Positions 9,789 through 19,182 are shown, counted from the first letter of the stretch. The stretch is 47,871 nucleotides of DNA from Bacteroidota bacterium (GCA_027593175.1 JAQCJI010000014.1:1-47871); one strand, 5' to 3'. Notes: generated by a model from the letters alone, not told the origin. Numbers and translations: made by a program.

Positions 9789-11027
9789 CTATTTGGTGCT
9801 AATCCAGGTTGTAGGGTCCATAATTTGCAGTCCTTTCCAAGTTTGGAAATGAACTACAGCCTCTCCCTCTGAATTTGTTGCTACTTGTCCGATGACGGTC
9901 TTTGCTTTAATGGTTTGGCCAGTAGTCACGGATATGGACTTCAGTCGGCTATACATCGTGAAGTACTCTCCATGCTTGATAATCAAGGTGTTGCCATAAC
10001 CTGGAATACTGGTGATTTTGGTGACTACCCCGTCAAATACTGCCCGAACATTGGAGTTGGGCTGCGTACGGATATCTATGCCATCATTTTCAAGCATTAT
10101 ACCCTTTAAGGAAGGGTGGGGGAAAGTTCCATATCCTTGGGAGATAATTCCTGTTTCGACAGGCCATGGGAGCTTTCCTTTATTTCCTGCAAAAGAGCTG
10201 GAAAGTGCAGCTGCCTCTGGAGTCATCGGCATACTGGTCCCTGCTTTTTTGGTGCTTCTGCTATTTTCTTTTTTAGAAGCAGATTCCGCAGCACGAATTT
10301 CTGCTTCAATGGCAGCTTTAATCATTCGATTCAGCTGCTCCTGTTGTTTTTTAGTAGCAGTGATCTGCTTTTGAATATCTCGTTCCTTTTTAGATAATGT
10401 ATTGACTAAGCCTTGCTTTTCCTTGCGTATCACCTCAAGCTTTTCTTTCTCGGTCTTTTCCTCCACCAACACTTTTTCTTTATCCACCTTTCTTTCATTC
10501 AGCTGAATACGTTGGTTAGCTAGCTTAGCCGTTAATTTTTCAATTTGTTCAGCTTGCTTTTTTCTGCTTTCTGTGTACTGCCGAAGGTATTTCAATCGCA
10601 TGTAGAGCTGATTGAAATTGGTTGAACTAAATACAAAAGCAACAATCGAAAGTCCTCTATTGAGTTTGGAGGAATTGTAAATCATCCGAGAATACTCTGC
10701 CTTTAGTTCAATCAGTTGCTGCTCTAGGCTCGCAATTTCGTTCCCAATTTCAAGTATGTCATTGGAAAGAAAATTGACCTCTCTGTCCAAGGTATTGACT
10801 AATCGATTTTGACTTTGAAACTGGCTAGTGATCGCATTAAGCTGGCCAATGGATGTTTTTTTGGTGGCAGTAGTTTGTTTTAGAATTGCATCAAATTCTT
10901 TTAGCCGGATCTGTATTTCAATTTTGTCTTTCTCCAATTGCTCCCTAGACTTTTTGGTTTGGGCATGCATAGTAGAGCTGATTAGCAATACGCAGGAGAA
11001 GAAAAATAGACAGGCCAATCTTTTCAT
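9789..11027 (-). CDS. EnvC-like murein hydrolase activator (degenerate M23/LytM)
   Basis: This 412-residue secreted protein has a signal peptide (LACLFFFSCVLLISSTMHAQ), a long coiled coil (about 25-250, rich in K/E/Q with ELIELKAEYSRM and EKEKLEVIRKEKQ), and a C-terminal LytM/M23 domain (about 290-412). Two zinc-site positions look altered. The usual HxGxD motif reads ENDGIDI, and the HxxxTxYxHL-type motif reads HGEYFTMYSRL, while HFQTWKG is kept. Degenerate LytM domains behind coiled coils are typical of EnvC, which activates amidases rather than cutting peptidoglycan. It starts 5 bases after the DUF4292 gene and is followed by tatA. Confidence 0.9.
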   Translation of the reverse strand: MKRLACLFFFSCVLLISSTMHAQTKKSREQLEKDKIEIQIRLKEFDAILKQTTATKKTSIGQLNAITSQFQSQNRLVNTLDREVNFLSNDILEIGNEIASLEQQLIELKAEYSRMIYNSSKLNRGLSIVAFVFSSTNFNQLYMRLKYLRQYTESRKKQAEQIEKLTAKLANQRIQLNERKVDKEKVLVEEKTEKEKLEVIRKEKQGLVNTLSKKERDIQKQITATKKQQEQLNRMIKAAIEAEIRAAESASKKENSRSTKKAGTSMPMTPEAAALSSSFAGNKGKLPWPVETGIISQGYGTFPHPSLKGIMLENDGIDIRTQPNSNVRAVFDGVVTKITSIPGYGNTLIIKHGEYFTMYSRLKSISVTTGQTIKAKTVIGQVATNSEGEAVVHFQTWKGLQIMDPTTWISTK

Positions 11028-11032
11028 AACTA

Positions 11033-11770
11033 CTAAAATCGGAAGGGGAAGGTTAAGGGACTTGCCTGAGGGTCTAAGGTAGTCCAGTTGAGGTAAATCC
11101 TAAAATTTTGAGGGCCTAAAGGATCCTCTAAAGCCACTTTTACCAATGTCTCTGTAGGGAAGACTTGAGATTGGATGTTTTGAAACTTAGGAAAACTTGC
11201 CAGTATTGAACCTTGACCTGCAATAGATGAACTCGATAATTCTGTGACTTTTCCATGACGGGTATCGATTTTACTAAAATAGCGAACCTTATCGCGGATC
11301 TGAGTTAACTCAAATTTTTTTCCAACCCGTACTAGCCGATCTTCAAAACCGGCCGGGTAAGGAATGTCGGCCCAAAGGAGATTTTGAAAAAGGCCTAGCG
11401 ATAATTTGACTCCAAACCGTTTCTCAAATTCTGGATAAGTCATGTTGACATCTCCCTTACCCAATCGATCCTGAATTTGAATTTTTTCCTGGCTGAGTAA
11501 ACCCCGAATGGCTTCAACGCCAAGGCCGGGAGATAGTGAAAACCAAATTAAGCTATCTTTCTTTGTTCGCAATTGTAGGGTTCCACGGGTGATTTTACCA
11601 GAATGTTCCTCTAGCACTAGTTTTGCCTTGGCTTGTAAGTACCCAAATTGAGTTGCGCTAGGCGTAAAGGATTCCATGACCTGGTTTCCTTCGAAAAGGG
11701 CGGTTTTTTTGGCACAGCCCCAACTCAATACGAGCAGCAGGACCGCTGCAACGATTCGGTAGTTAGTCAT
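11033..11770 (-). CDS. DUF4292 family lipoprotein
   Basis: This is a 245-residue predicted lipoprotein with signal MTNYRIVAAVLLLVLSWGCAKK (lipobox SWGC). The body has the LolA/LolB-like outline of DUF4292: alternating amphipathic strands such as KAKLVLEEHSGKITRGTLQLR and DSLIWFSLSPGLGVEAIRGLL. The family is limited to Bacteroidota and usually sits between a TPR protein and an EnvC-like protein, as here. Function is unknown; a LolB-like lipid or lipoprotein carrier role would be inference from fold resemblance. The start overlaps the TPR gene stop by 8 bases, suggesting coupled translation. Confidence 0.88.
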   Translation of the reverse strand: MTNYRIVAAVLLLVLSWGCAKKTALFEGNQVMESFTPSATQFGYLQAKAKLVLEEHSGKITRGTLQLRTKKDSLIWFSLSPGLGVEAIRGLLSQEKIQIQDRLGKGDVNMTYPEFEKRFGVKLSLGLFQNLLWADIPYPAGFEDRLVRVGKKFELTQIRDKVRYFSKIDTRHGKVTELSSSSIAGQGSILASFPKFQNIQSQVFPTETLVKVALEDPLGPQNFRIYLNWTTLDPQASPLTFPFRF

Positions 11771-13538
11771 GAATTTGTTGATCTTTAATTTTCTGCGCTA
11801 GGGAATCGGAACCTTCGGGACTTTCTTTTGCCTTTTTCCACCATCCAACAGCTTCTTCTGCCTTGCCTAAGCGAAACAAAACATCTCCAAAATGCTCCAT
11901 CAAAACCCCGCTTGGCTCTTTTTCGATTTTTATTGCTTCTTCTAGGTACAAAGCCGCTTCCGAATACCGTTTTAACTGGTATAAAACCCAAGCCAAGGTA
12001 TCCAAGTAGGTAGCATTTTTAGGATTTTTTCTCACCACACGCTGAGCCATATCTAAGGCCTTTTCCAATTCTTGCTTGCCTAAAGCCAGAAAATAGGCAT
12101 AATTATTTAACACCTGCTCGTCAGTTGGATTGAGTGCCAAAGCCTTGTCAAAATTTATAAATGCGGCAGCTTGATCGCCAAGTTGATACAGGCTATTTCC
12201 TAAAGTACTGTAAGCTACCTGTGCCAGTTGTGGATTTTTTTCCGTGTTTAGCGTTAAGGCTGTTTCCAAGGCCTGAATTGCCGAGGAATCTTTCTTCTGT
12301 GCCGAAAGTATTACGCCCTCATAGAACCAAAATTCAGCACTTTCTGGGTACTCTTCTAGGGCAACACTAGTGTACCGAGCAACTTCCTCGTAGTTGCCAC
12401 CCTCGTCAAAAGAGTTGACAATCACCTCCTCCAACAATTTTTCGTTTTTGGGTTGAATAGCTATGGACTTCTTGTACATCGCAAGCGCTTCTTCCAACTT
12501 ATTTTCTGCTTTTCTTCGATTTCCAATCGCTTCAAATATAGCGGCATCTTCGGGATACACCTCTTTTAATAGGAGCTCCAACTTGTCGAGCAGCTTTTCT
12601 CGTTCCTCTGTTTTCATCTCCTGCAGAAGACCTTGAAATGCAGCAGCTTTGGAGGAAGGAGCTAAGTCTGGACTAGCGATTGCCTCCAAAAGAAAGGAAT
12701 TGGCTTCTGAGATTTGCCCCTTATGTTGGTAAAGCGTGTGGGCAGCCAGCTGAAGTTCTGGTTGGTTCGGATATTTCGTGATTTCCGTGTTGACCAACTG
12801 GATTGCTTGGTCCAACTTGGCATTATTATATAAAATTTCCACCAGCAAAAGCACATAATTAGGGTTGCCGGGGAAGGAAATAATTAATTTTTCCCCCTCT
12901 TCTATAGCTTTCCCTAGCTGATCTTTTCTTAGGTAAATGCGTTGCTTTTGGGCCGTGAAAGCTTCTCGTACTCCATAGAAGTCTTCAGCACGATCCAAAG
13001 CCACTAAGGCCTTATCAAATTCATTGGCATTTAAGTAGATGGATGCCAATTCCAAGTTGTACTGTTGGTTTTTGGTGGATGCAGTGGTCAATTTTTCCAA
13101 TAGAGCCGCCGCTTGCAAGGGCTGTTTTAAATTGGAATAGAGTTCCGCGACCATCAACACATAAAATAAATTATCGGGATCCCCAGCTGCCGCTTTCAGT
13201 GCATAAGGAAGCGCTTTCTCAGCTTGACTATTCTTAAGAAGTACCTCTGCTAGTTTGTAAGAAATGGCTGGCTCCTCAGGAGAAAATTCGCTTGCTTTCT
13301 CTAAATATCGGTAAGCCTTTTCTAAATCTCCCAGTACCAATGCCTTTTCTCCTTCAATAAAAAAACGGCTTGTATTTGCTGCTAATTCCTGTGCTTTGAG
13401 CTCTTTTTTGGATAAAGAATGCTGTGGGAATCCGGCTATCGGACCCCGAAAAAAAAGGCAAAGAAGAAGAAAAATGGGAGTGGCTCTCACTGAAGAATAG
13501 GATTTCAAATCGATTCTGCAAACATAGTGCCTTTTCAT
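11763..13538 (-). CDS. Secreted tetratricopeptide-repeat protein
   Basis: About 591 residues with a hydrophobic export signal (PIFLLLCLFFRGPIAGF) followed by at least ten TPR-like helix pairs. Clear examples are AYRYLEKASEFSPEEPAISYKLAE near the N-terminus, and EALAMYKKSIAIQPKNEKL and FINFDKALALNPTDEQVLNN toward the C-terminus. TPR arrays are protein-interaction scaffolds, so no specific partner can be named. Start choice is uncertain. The frame is open to an ATG at 13625, which would overlap the flippase gene; ATG 13538 avoids this, and GTG 13490 would give the most compact signal peptide. The next genes (DUF4292, EnvC-like) suggest envelope assembly. Confidence 0.85.
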   Translation of the reverse strand: MKRHYVCRIDLKSYSSVRATPIFLLLCLFFRGPIAGFPQHSLSKKELKAQELAANTSRFFIEGEKALVLGDLEKAYRYLEKASEFSPEEPAISYKLAEVLLKNSQAEKALPYALKAAAGDPDNLFYVLMVAELYSNLKQPLQAAALLEKLTTASTKNQQYNLELASIYLNANEFDKALVALDRAEDFYGVREAFTAQKQRIYLRKDQLGKAIEEGEKLIISFPGNPNYVLLLVEILYNNAKLDQAIQLVNTEITKYPNQPELQLAAHTLYQHKGQISEANSFLLEAIASPDLAPSSKAAAFQGLLQEMKTEEREKLLDKLELLLKEVYPEDAAIFEAIGNRRKAENKLEEALAMYKKSIAIQPKNEKLLEEVIVNSFDEGGNYEEVARYTSVALEEYPESAEFWFYEGVILSAQKKDSSAIQALETALTLNTEKNPQLAQVAYSTLGNSLYQLGDQAAAFINFDKALALNPTDEQVLNNYAYFLALGKQELEKALDMAQRVVRKNPKNATYLDTLAWVLYQLKRYSEAALYLEEAIKIEKEPSGVLMEHFGDVLFRLGKAEEAVGWWKKAKESPEGSDSLAQKIKDQQIHD

Positions 13539-13578
13539 CAATTTGGCTGAAGAAAAGGAGGGTGCCCGCCGGGGAAAC

Positions 13579-15116
13579 TTAGGATTTTTTCGCAATAAGC
13601 GACTTAATAAACTTATGTTCAACAAGAAGTACTACCCCTAGAAAAATAAGTACACCTGAATTTTTGATCAAAAAATCCAAGCTGATTACCCCAGTTTGAA
13701 TATAAAATCCTCCATAGCTTAAGGCAAAGGCAAGTATCAAATATCCTAGGCCGCTATTTGTTTGATAGGGGACAGGGTAATATTTTTGTCCATAAAAATA
13801 ACAGATGATTGCCATGACCAAGTAGCAAGCTACGGTGCTCAGGGCTGCCCCCATAAATCCCCAAATCGGCACCAAAAAGGAAATACCCACCACACTGACT
13901 ATAGCGCCCAAGAAGGTAATCCAGAAGCTGTAATTCGTTTTATCGGTCAGTTTAAACCAGATCGAGAGATTGAAATAAATTCCCAATAATAGGTAGCCTA
14001 GCAGCAGCAGGGGGACAATGGAAAATCCCATTTCATACACCTCCCCTTTTAAGAAAATTGGTCCGATCCATTGCAGATTGACTGAAATTAGGATCATGAG
14101 TAGGGAGCAGAATAAGATGAAGGCATGCATTACCTGCGCATACAACTTTGGGGAATCTTTTTCTTTTGATTTGCTGAAAAAGAAGGGTTCTGCAGCATAC
14201 TTAAAGGCTTGAATAACCAAGTTCATCAGGATAGCTAACTTGAAATTAGCACCAAAAATACCTGCTGCCTCGCGGCTACTTAATCCGGGATAAAAGTTTA
14301 TTGGCAGCACGTACTCAAACAATAGCCGTGATATCAGTTCGTTCGTAACGCCTGCTAAACCCATAAACAGCAGGGGTAACGAATAGGTCCACATGGGCTG
14401 GAGAATTTCTTTTTCCAGGCGGAAGGAAAAAAATCCTGCTTTCCACCACACAAAGGGAATAATTAAGCCATTGGCAAGTAAGTTGGACAGTAAAATGTAT
14501 TCCACTCTCCATCCAGATTGGTAGCCCAAGATTCCTTCGGAAAGTATTCCGTTATCAATCCATCCAGGGATCCAAATCAGGAAAAGCAGGTTGAATGCTA
14601 CATTCAGTAGAATATTGATCAATTTGGCTCCAGCAAAGGTTTTAGCTTTATTTTCAAGCCTGAGTTTGGCAAATGGAATTGCCAAAACTGAATCGAAGAC
14701 AAGTAATATGGCAGTCCACTGAAACAAGTAAGCTTGGCCAGGATAGTCCATCCATTCCGCCAAAAGTGGTCCAGCAAGGTAAATTCCCGTTCCCAAAACT
14801 AGGCTGGACAAGACCAATAAAGATTGGGTGTTGTGGTATACTTCGATGGAAACGGGGGGTATACTCGGGTGGGGTCCCGATTTTTTCCAGTTGAAAACCT
14901 AAAAAAGGCGGTTTCCATCCCGTAAGTGAAGAAAATATTTAAAAATCCAATCAATGCGTAAATGCCTGTAAATGCGCCGAGATCCGCCTTACTCAGGTAC
15001 CCGGTATAAACAATGATCAGTAAAAAATTGATGGAGCGGCCTAAAATGCTGCTTAGGCCATAGATGGCGGTTTGTCCTGCGAGTTTTTTTAGTGTGCCCA
15101 TGGGTTGCTGGATCAC
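13579..15116 (-). pseudogene. Oligosaccharide/LPS flippase (MATE/Wzx-like), interrupted by one frameshift
   Basis: Two overlapping frames form one polytopic membrane protein of about 510 residues. The N-terminal part (15116 to about 14855) has IYGLSSILGRSINFLLII and FFTYGMETAFFRFSTGKNR. The C-terminal part (from about 14860 to 13579) has many membrane segments (LVLSSLVLGTGIYLAGP, LLNVAFNLLFLIWIPG) and the conserved EPFFFSKSKEKD. The break is at a run of six C (minus strand; six G at 14854-14859). Adding one base there restores VYPPVSIEVYHNTQSLLVLSSL in a single frame. The family exports lipid-linked sugars across the inner membrane. Either the gene is inactive or the base is a sequencing error. 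It starts at GTG 15116, adjoining the crt stop, or at ATG 15101. Confidence 0.85.
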
Positions 15117-15899
15117 TTACTCTCCACGGAAGACAGGCTTTCTTTTCTCCAAAAATGCAGAGGTTCCTTCCTTGTAGTCTCCAGATTTGACGCAGCGCGC
15201 AAAAGAGTTGGCTTCAGTTTGGTAGCCATTTTCCTCCAGAAAGACTGCATTTACGCAATCCACTACCATGCCTATAGCGAGGGGTGCTTTAGCCATGATT
15301 TTTTGGATAATTTCTTCTGCGCCAGCAATTGCTTCTTCTTTGGTAGGGAATACATGATTCACTAGTCCCAACCTTTTTGCTTCTTCAGCACCAATCATGT
15401 CCCCTGTCATCATCAATTCATTTGCTTTGCCTCTCCCTACGAGTAGCGTAAGGCGCTGGGTACCGCCATAACCTGGGATGATGCCAAGATTCACTTCGGG
15501 TTGGCCAAACTTAGCATTTGCCGTTGCAATACGCATGTGGCAAGCCATGGCCAATTCACAACCCCCTCCAAGTGTGTAGCCGTTGGTCACCGCAATAACA
15601 GGCTTGTGACAGTTTTCAATCATCGCGAATATTTCTTGTCCACTTTCCGCAAATTTCCGTGCATTGAACTCATTCAGGGAGGCGATTTCATTGATGTCTG
15701 CACCAGCGACAAAGGCCTTCTCACCAGCCCCTGTTAGAATCACTGCCTTGATGGATTTGTTGTCCATAACTTGGTCAAAAACTGTTCTCAATTCCTCTAA
15801 GGTATCGAGGTTCATGGCATTTAATTTATCTTCTCTATTGATGGTTAAGAAGAGGATACCTTGACGTTCTTCGATAAGAATGTTGACAAATTCAGACAT
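15117..15899 (-). CDS. Enoyl-CoA hydratase/isomerase family protein
   Basis: This 260-residue crotonase-fold enzyme would hydrate 2-enoyl-CoA to 3-hydroxyacyl-CoA in fatty acid or amino acid breakdown. Visible motifs are the oxyanion hole AGADINEIASL and the two acidic catalytic positions in LGGGCELAMACHMRIA and FGQPEVNLGIIPGYGGTQRL, both Glu retained, as in true hydratases. The ATG at 15899 (MSEFVNILIEER) is preferred over one at 15956. A perfect promoter at 15921-15951 lies between them and the extra 19 residues do not resemble the family. It is divergent from the icd remnant. Confidence 0.93.
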   Translation of the reverse strand: MSEFVNILIEERQGILFLTINREDKLNAMNLDTLEELRTVFDQVMDNKSIKAVILTGAGEKAFVAGADINEIASLNEFNARKFAESGQEIFAMIENCHKPVIAVTNGYTLGGGCELAMACHMRIATANAKFGQPEVNLGIIPGYGGTQRLTLLVGRGKANELMMTGDMIGAEEAKRLGLVNHVFPTKEEAIAGAEEIIQKIMAKAPLAIGMVVDCVNAVFLEENGYQTEANSFARCVKSGDYKEGTSAFLEKRKPVFRGE

Positions 15900-15920
15900 T
15901 GTCTTGCAGTATAATTCAAA

Positions 15921-15951
15921 CAAATATACCTCCCCCTCCAAGAATGCCAAA
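15921..15951 (-). promoter_or_regulatory. Consensus Bacteroidota promoter for the enoyl-CoA hydratase gene
   Basis: On the minus strand TTTG (15951-15948) is followed after exactly 19 bases by TATATTTG (15928-15921). This is a full match to the TTTG-N19-TAnnTTTG pattern known from Bacteroidota. It fixes transcription start near 15914 and supports the downstream ATG at 15899. Confidence 0.7.
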
Positions 15952-16073
15952 TTCATGCTTGGATAAAAACCAAATAAGGACCAGAATAGACTATTTTTTA
16001 TTCAGATCTTAAAAGGAATTTTTTAAGTTTGATTTGCCTTTTCCATCATTTTGACTCGCTTTTTCGGTACCAA

Positions 16074-16385
16074 ATGAAAATGCTAAGTCCTAATTCTCCC
16101 ATAAATTCCAAAAGAAAAATCACCGTAGCCTATGGCGATGGAATCGGCCCAGATATCATGAAAGCCACTTTGGTAATTTTAGATGCTGTAGGAGCTCAAT
16201 TGGAATACGAACTGATCGAAATTGGGGAGCAGTCTACCTCAAAGGCATCAGTTCTGGAATGAAGCCCAAGGCGATTGATTCACTTCGTGCCACTAATTTT
16301 TTCTTGAAATCACCCATTAACACACCTCAGGGAGGAGGATTAAAACTGAGTCTCATCACCAAAAGAAGGTTTAGGGATTCTAAAT
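16074..16385 (+). pseudogene. icd: Decayed 5' remnant of NADP-isocitrate dehydrogenase
   Basis: The first frame reads KRKITVAYGDGIGPDIMKA and then LEYELIEIGEQ, the N-terminus of a Thermus-type isocitrate dehydrogenase. After GAGCAG near 16230 the homology continues in another frame as YLKGISSGMKPKAIDSL and FFLKSPINTPQGGGLK, so one base has been lost. Beyond about 16350 only a garbled trace of the expected KSLNVTTRRTLG remains (reads LSLITKRRF), and the last three quarters of the enzyme are absent. The remnant covers roughly 95 of an expected 400 to 500 residues. It cannot be functional; the end coordinate is approximate. Confidence 0.8.
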
Positions 16386-16493
16386 GGGATAAGGAGAATA
16401 AAATTGAACATGAAGAAGACAGTGGAAGGAAACTTTCCCCTTTTTCTTTTTTGTACATTTACTCCCTAATTAGTGGCAATTCAAGTAATAACC

Positions 16494-17780
16494 ATGCAAA
16501 AACGAGTTTTAATCCTCACCTACTATTGGCCTCCGAGTGGAGGCTCTGGGGTTCAACGCTGGTTGAAGTTTGCCAAATACCTACCCGAAGCAGGTTGGGA
16601 GCCTGTTATTTTCACACCTGAGAATCCTGATTTTGACTTGAAGGATGAAAGCCTTTTGCAGGAAGTTGCTCCCAACTTGGAGGTCATCCGCTTCCCGATC
16701 TGGGAGCCGTACCAATTGTTTTCCAAGTTAAAAAAGAGTTCAGGCAGGCATCCAACCCGCCTGTTGGAGAATCCTAAAAAGGGTGTTCTAGAAAAAATAG
16801 CGATCTGGCTGCGTGCCAACCTACTGGTTCCCGATCCACGAGTTTTCTGGGTGAAGCCCTCCACTCAGTTTCTGAACGAGCTACTCAAAGAAGGCCAATT
16901 TCAAGCGATCATCACTACAGGGCCTCCCCACAGCTTGCATTTAATTGGGCAGAAACTCAAACAAAAATACGAAATACCATGGCTTGCCGACTTTAGAGAC
17001 CCCTGGTCCCAATGGGAGTTTTTGGACACCCTTCCCATGTTGCCATTTATCCGAAAACGGCATGAAATGTTAGAACAGCAAGTCTTGAAACAAGCTGATG
17101 TGGTCGTGACCATTTCCCCAACCTTTCAGCGAGATTTGGAAAAGTTGGCCGGAAGAAAAGTGGATCTAATCACCAATGGCTATGATCCTGCCGATATTCA
17201 CACTGATTTCGTTCCTCGAGCCAAGGTGACAAAAAGACTGGAACTCGTTTACACCGGCATTATCGACTCCATGCGTAACCCACTTCCTTTGATGCAAGCG
17301 CTTAAAGCAGAATTTGAGTTTGGAGGGGAGGTGGTTTCTTGGACTTTTGTAGGTAAGGTAAGTGAGCAGATACAGCAGCAGGTTCAGGCTGACCCCTGGC
17401 TACAAACACACATTCACTTTGCAGGGTATGTGCCCCACCACCAAGTGTTTGATTTTTATGCAAAGACGGATGCTTTGGTCCTGATTCTGACGGATACTAA
17501 AAATGCTAAAGGGAATATTCCAGGCAAACTTTTCGAATACCTCGCTACGGGTCTTCCCGTTTTGGCTTTGGGCGATCCCCAAGGAGATAGTTCGGAAATA
17601 CTCAGTCAAGCGGGCGCTGGGGCGGTATTGGGGCATGGAGATCTGAAAGGGATGCAAAGAAAACTTCGGGATCTTTATGAGGCGGAGGGTACTCAGCATA
17701 CGCTCAAATCTTTGGAGGCCTTTTCTAGAAAAACCGGAAGCAGACAAGTAGTCGAGCTTTTGGATAAGATGCAATCCTAA
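16494..17780 (+). CDS. Glycosyltransferase (GT-B fold, family 4-like)
   Basis: About 428 residues. The N-terminal Rossmann part begins VLILTYYWPPSGGSGVQRW, a signature of Bacteroidota GT4-type transferases, and contains ITTGPPHSLHLIG and WLADFRDPWSQW. The C-terminal part holds ELVYTGIIDSM and the nucleotide-sugar region GKLFEYLATGLPVLALGDP. It probably adds a sugar to a lipid-linked glycan or surface polysaccharide on the cytoplasmic side; donor and acceptor are unknown. ATG 16494 is chosen over GTG 16473 because homology starts there. It lies near the broken flippase gene but on the opposite strand. Confidence 0.9.
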   Translation: MQKRVLILTYYWPPSGGSGVQRWLKFAKYLPEAGWEPVIFTPENPDFDLKDESLLQEVAPNLEVIRFPIWEPYQLFSKLKKSSGRHPTRLLENPKKGVLEKIAIWLRANLLVPDPRVFWVKPSTQFLNELLKEGQFQAIITTGPPHSLHLIGQKLKQKYEIPWLADFRDPWSQWEFLDTLPMLPFIRKRHEMLEQQVLKQADVVVTISPTFQRDLEKLAGRKVDLITNGYDPADIHTDFVPRAKVTKRLELVYTGIIDSMRNPLPLMQALKAEFEFGGEVVSWTFVGKVSEQIQQQVQADPWLQTHIHFAGYVPHHQVFDFYAKTDALVLILTDTKNAKGNIPGKLFEYLATGLPVLALGDPQGDSSEILSQAGAGAVLGHGDLKGMQRKLRDLYEAEGTQHTLKSLEAFSRKTGSRQVVELLDKMQS

Positions 17781-17897
17781 CTTTTGTGCCTTAGTTTCTA
17801 AGAATCCCTTTTTGGGTACCATTTTTCTGTATCCCCACTTTTTCACTAGTAGCCAAAGAAAATAAGGTTTGAAGTTTTTGAAAACCTGCTTTCATTA

Positions 17898-17980
17898 ACA
17901 GTCTTCTGTAGATGATTATACGCCGCTAACCAAGTTCGTTTTAATCTACTGGCAGAAACGCAGATAATCACTTAATTTTT
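17898..17980 (+). repeat. Intergenic repeat, copy 1 (upstream of DUF819 gene)
   Basis: This 83-base stretch resembles 35703-35785 at roughly 80% by eye, with one gap. The best-kept parts are CGCCGCTA, CCAAGTTCG, TTTTAATCTAC and GATAATCA. It carries a 7-base inverted repeat TGATTAT/ATAATCA (17913-17919 and 17964-17970) and ends 14 bases before the start codon of the next gene. Confidence 0.7.
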
Positions 17981-17994
17981 TTCTACTTTTCGGA

Positions 17995-19131
17995 ATGTCA
18001 AGCCCTTCTTCACTTCTGTTTGTTGCTGCTACACTTTGTTTGGCCGTGTTTTTTGCAAGTTGGCTTACCCGATTTTCATGGGGCAAGTCGGTAGGCACCC
18101 CCATTTTTGTGATTTTGATTTGCACAGTGCTAGCCAACACTGGTTTGATTCCAAGTGCGATGGATGGCCATCCCATCTATGATGGAGTTTTCCAATACAT
18201 TGCTCCCTTGGGAATATTTATTGCCTTGCTGGAGGTAGATCTCAAAAGCTTGAAAAAAACGGGGCTCCCGCTATTACTTTTATTTTTTTTGGGATCACTA
18301 GCTACAGTAATTGGTGTGCTTGTGGCCTGGGTACTGGTACAGCCAGGAGAAGCGATCGGTCCCTTGGCTCCTGCTGTAGCTGGCATGTTCACAGGAACCT
18401 ACATTGGTGGGTCGGTCAATTTCAATGCAATAGCCCTCCATTACAAAGTAAATGAGGTAGGTACCTTATTTGCAGCCACTACTGTGGTAGACAATTTGAT
18501 AGGTACACCCTGGATCATAGTTTCATTAATATTGCCTAAATACCTTCAAAAACGATTTCCTAGAAAAAAGTTGGATTCAGCATCGGATGTTACGGAAATT
18601 CCAAATCAGGAAACGATTGCCTTGGGTCCATTGGCTGCATTATTTGCCTTGAGTTTGCTTGGGATGGCACTCAGTAAAGCTTTGGTAAACTGGTTTCCTC
18701 AGGTGCCTGAAATCCTTTTTCTAACTTCTTTGGCCTTGGTGCTTGCTCAATTTCCAGCGGTACAGCAGCTTCGCGGAAAGCATACCTTAGGCTATTTTTT
18801 CATCCTTTTATTTTTGGCAGTAGTCGGTACTCTTTGCGATTTGGGAGCTTTAGTAGAAGTAGGCGACCTCGCCTTTACCTTGATTTTGTTTGTGACTGTT
18901 TTGATTTTGGTTCATGGGCTGATGATATTTGGAATAGGAGCCTTGTTCAAAATGGATTGGGATGTGATAGCAGTTGCTTCTCAGGCCAATGTGGGAGGAA
19001 ATACCACTGCATTAGCCGCAGCAGAAAGCCTTCAACGACCTGATTTATTAATACCAGGAGTGCTAGTTGGAAGCCTTGGAAATGCCCTAGGAACCTATGT
19101 AGGATTTGCCGTTGCAAGCGCCTTGTTTTAA
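17995..19131 (+). CDS. DUF819 family integral membrane protein
   Basis: This 378-residue protein has about ten hydrophobic segments, for example SSLLFVAATLCLAVFFASWL at the start. DUF819 hallmarks are GIFIALLEVDLKSLKKTGLP, GMFTGTYIGGSVNFNAIA and the late ASQANVGGNTTALAAAESL with GVLVGSLGNALGTYVG. The family (YjcL-like) looks like an inner-membrane transporter, but its substrate is unknown. It precedes a BASS-family symporter by 51 bases, so the two may form one transcript. The upstream gap holds a repeat element. Confidence 0.88.
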   Translation: MSSPSSLLFVAATLCLAVFFASWLTRFSWGKSVGTPIFVILICTVLANTGLIPSAMDGHPIYDGVFQYIAPLGIFIALLEVDLKSLKKTGLPLLLLFFLGSLATVIGVLVAWVLVQPGEAIGPLAPAVAGMFTGTYIGGSVNFNAIALHYKVNEVGTLFAATTVVDNLIGTPWIIVSLILPKYLQKRFPRKKLDSASDVTEIPNQETIALGPLAALFALSLLGMALSKALVNWFPQVPEILFLTSLALVLAQFPAVQQLRGKHTLGYFFILLFLAVVGTLCDLGALVEVGDLAFTLILFVTVLILVHGLMIFGIGALFKMDWDVIAVASQANVGGNTTALAAAESLQRPDLLIPGVLVGSLGNALGTYVGFAVASALF

Positions 19132-19182
19132 ATTAGAAATACCCAAACAAGTAAACTAACTGTTCACCAAACTTTATTTTCT

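Noticed and set aside
15900-15956. Upstream ATG at 15956 for the enoyl-CoA hydratase
   Set aside because: A consensus promoter lies inside the would-be coding stretch and the added residues do not resemble the family.
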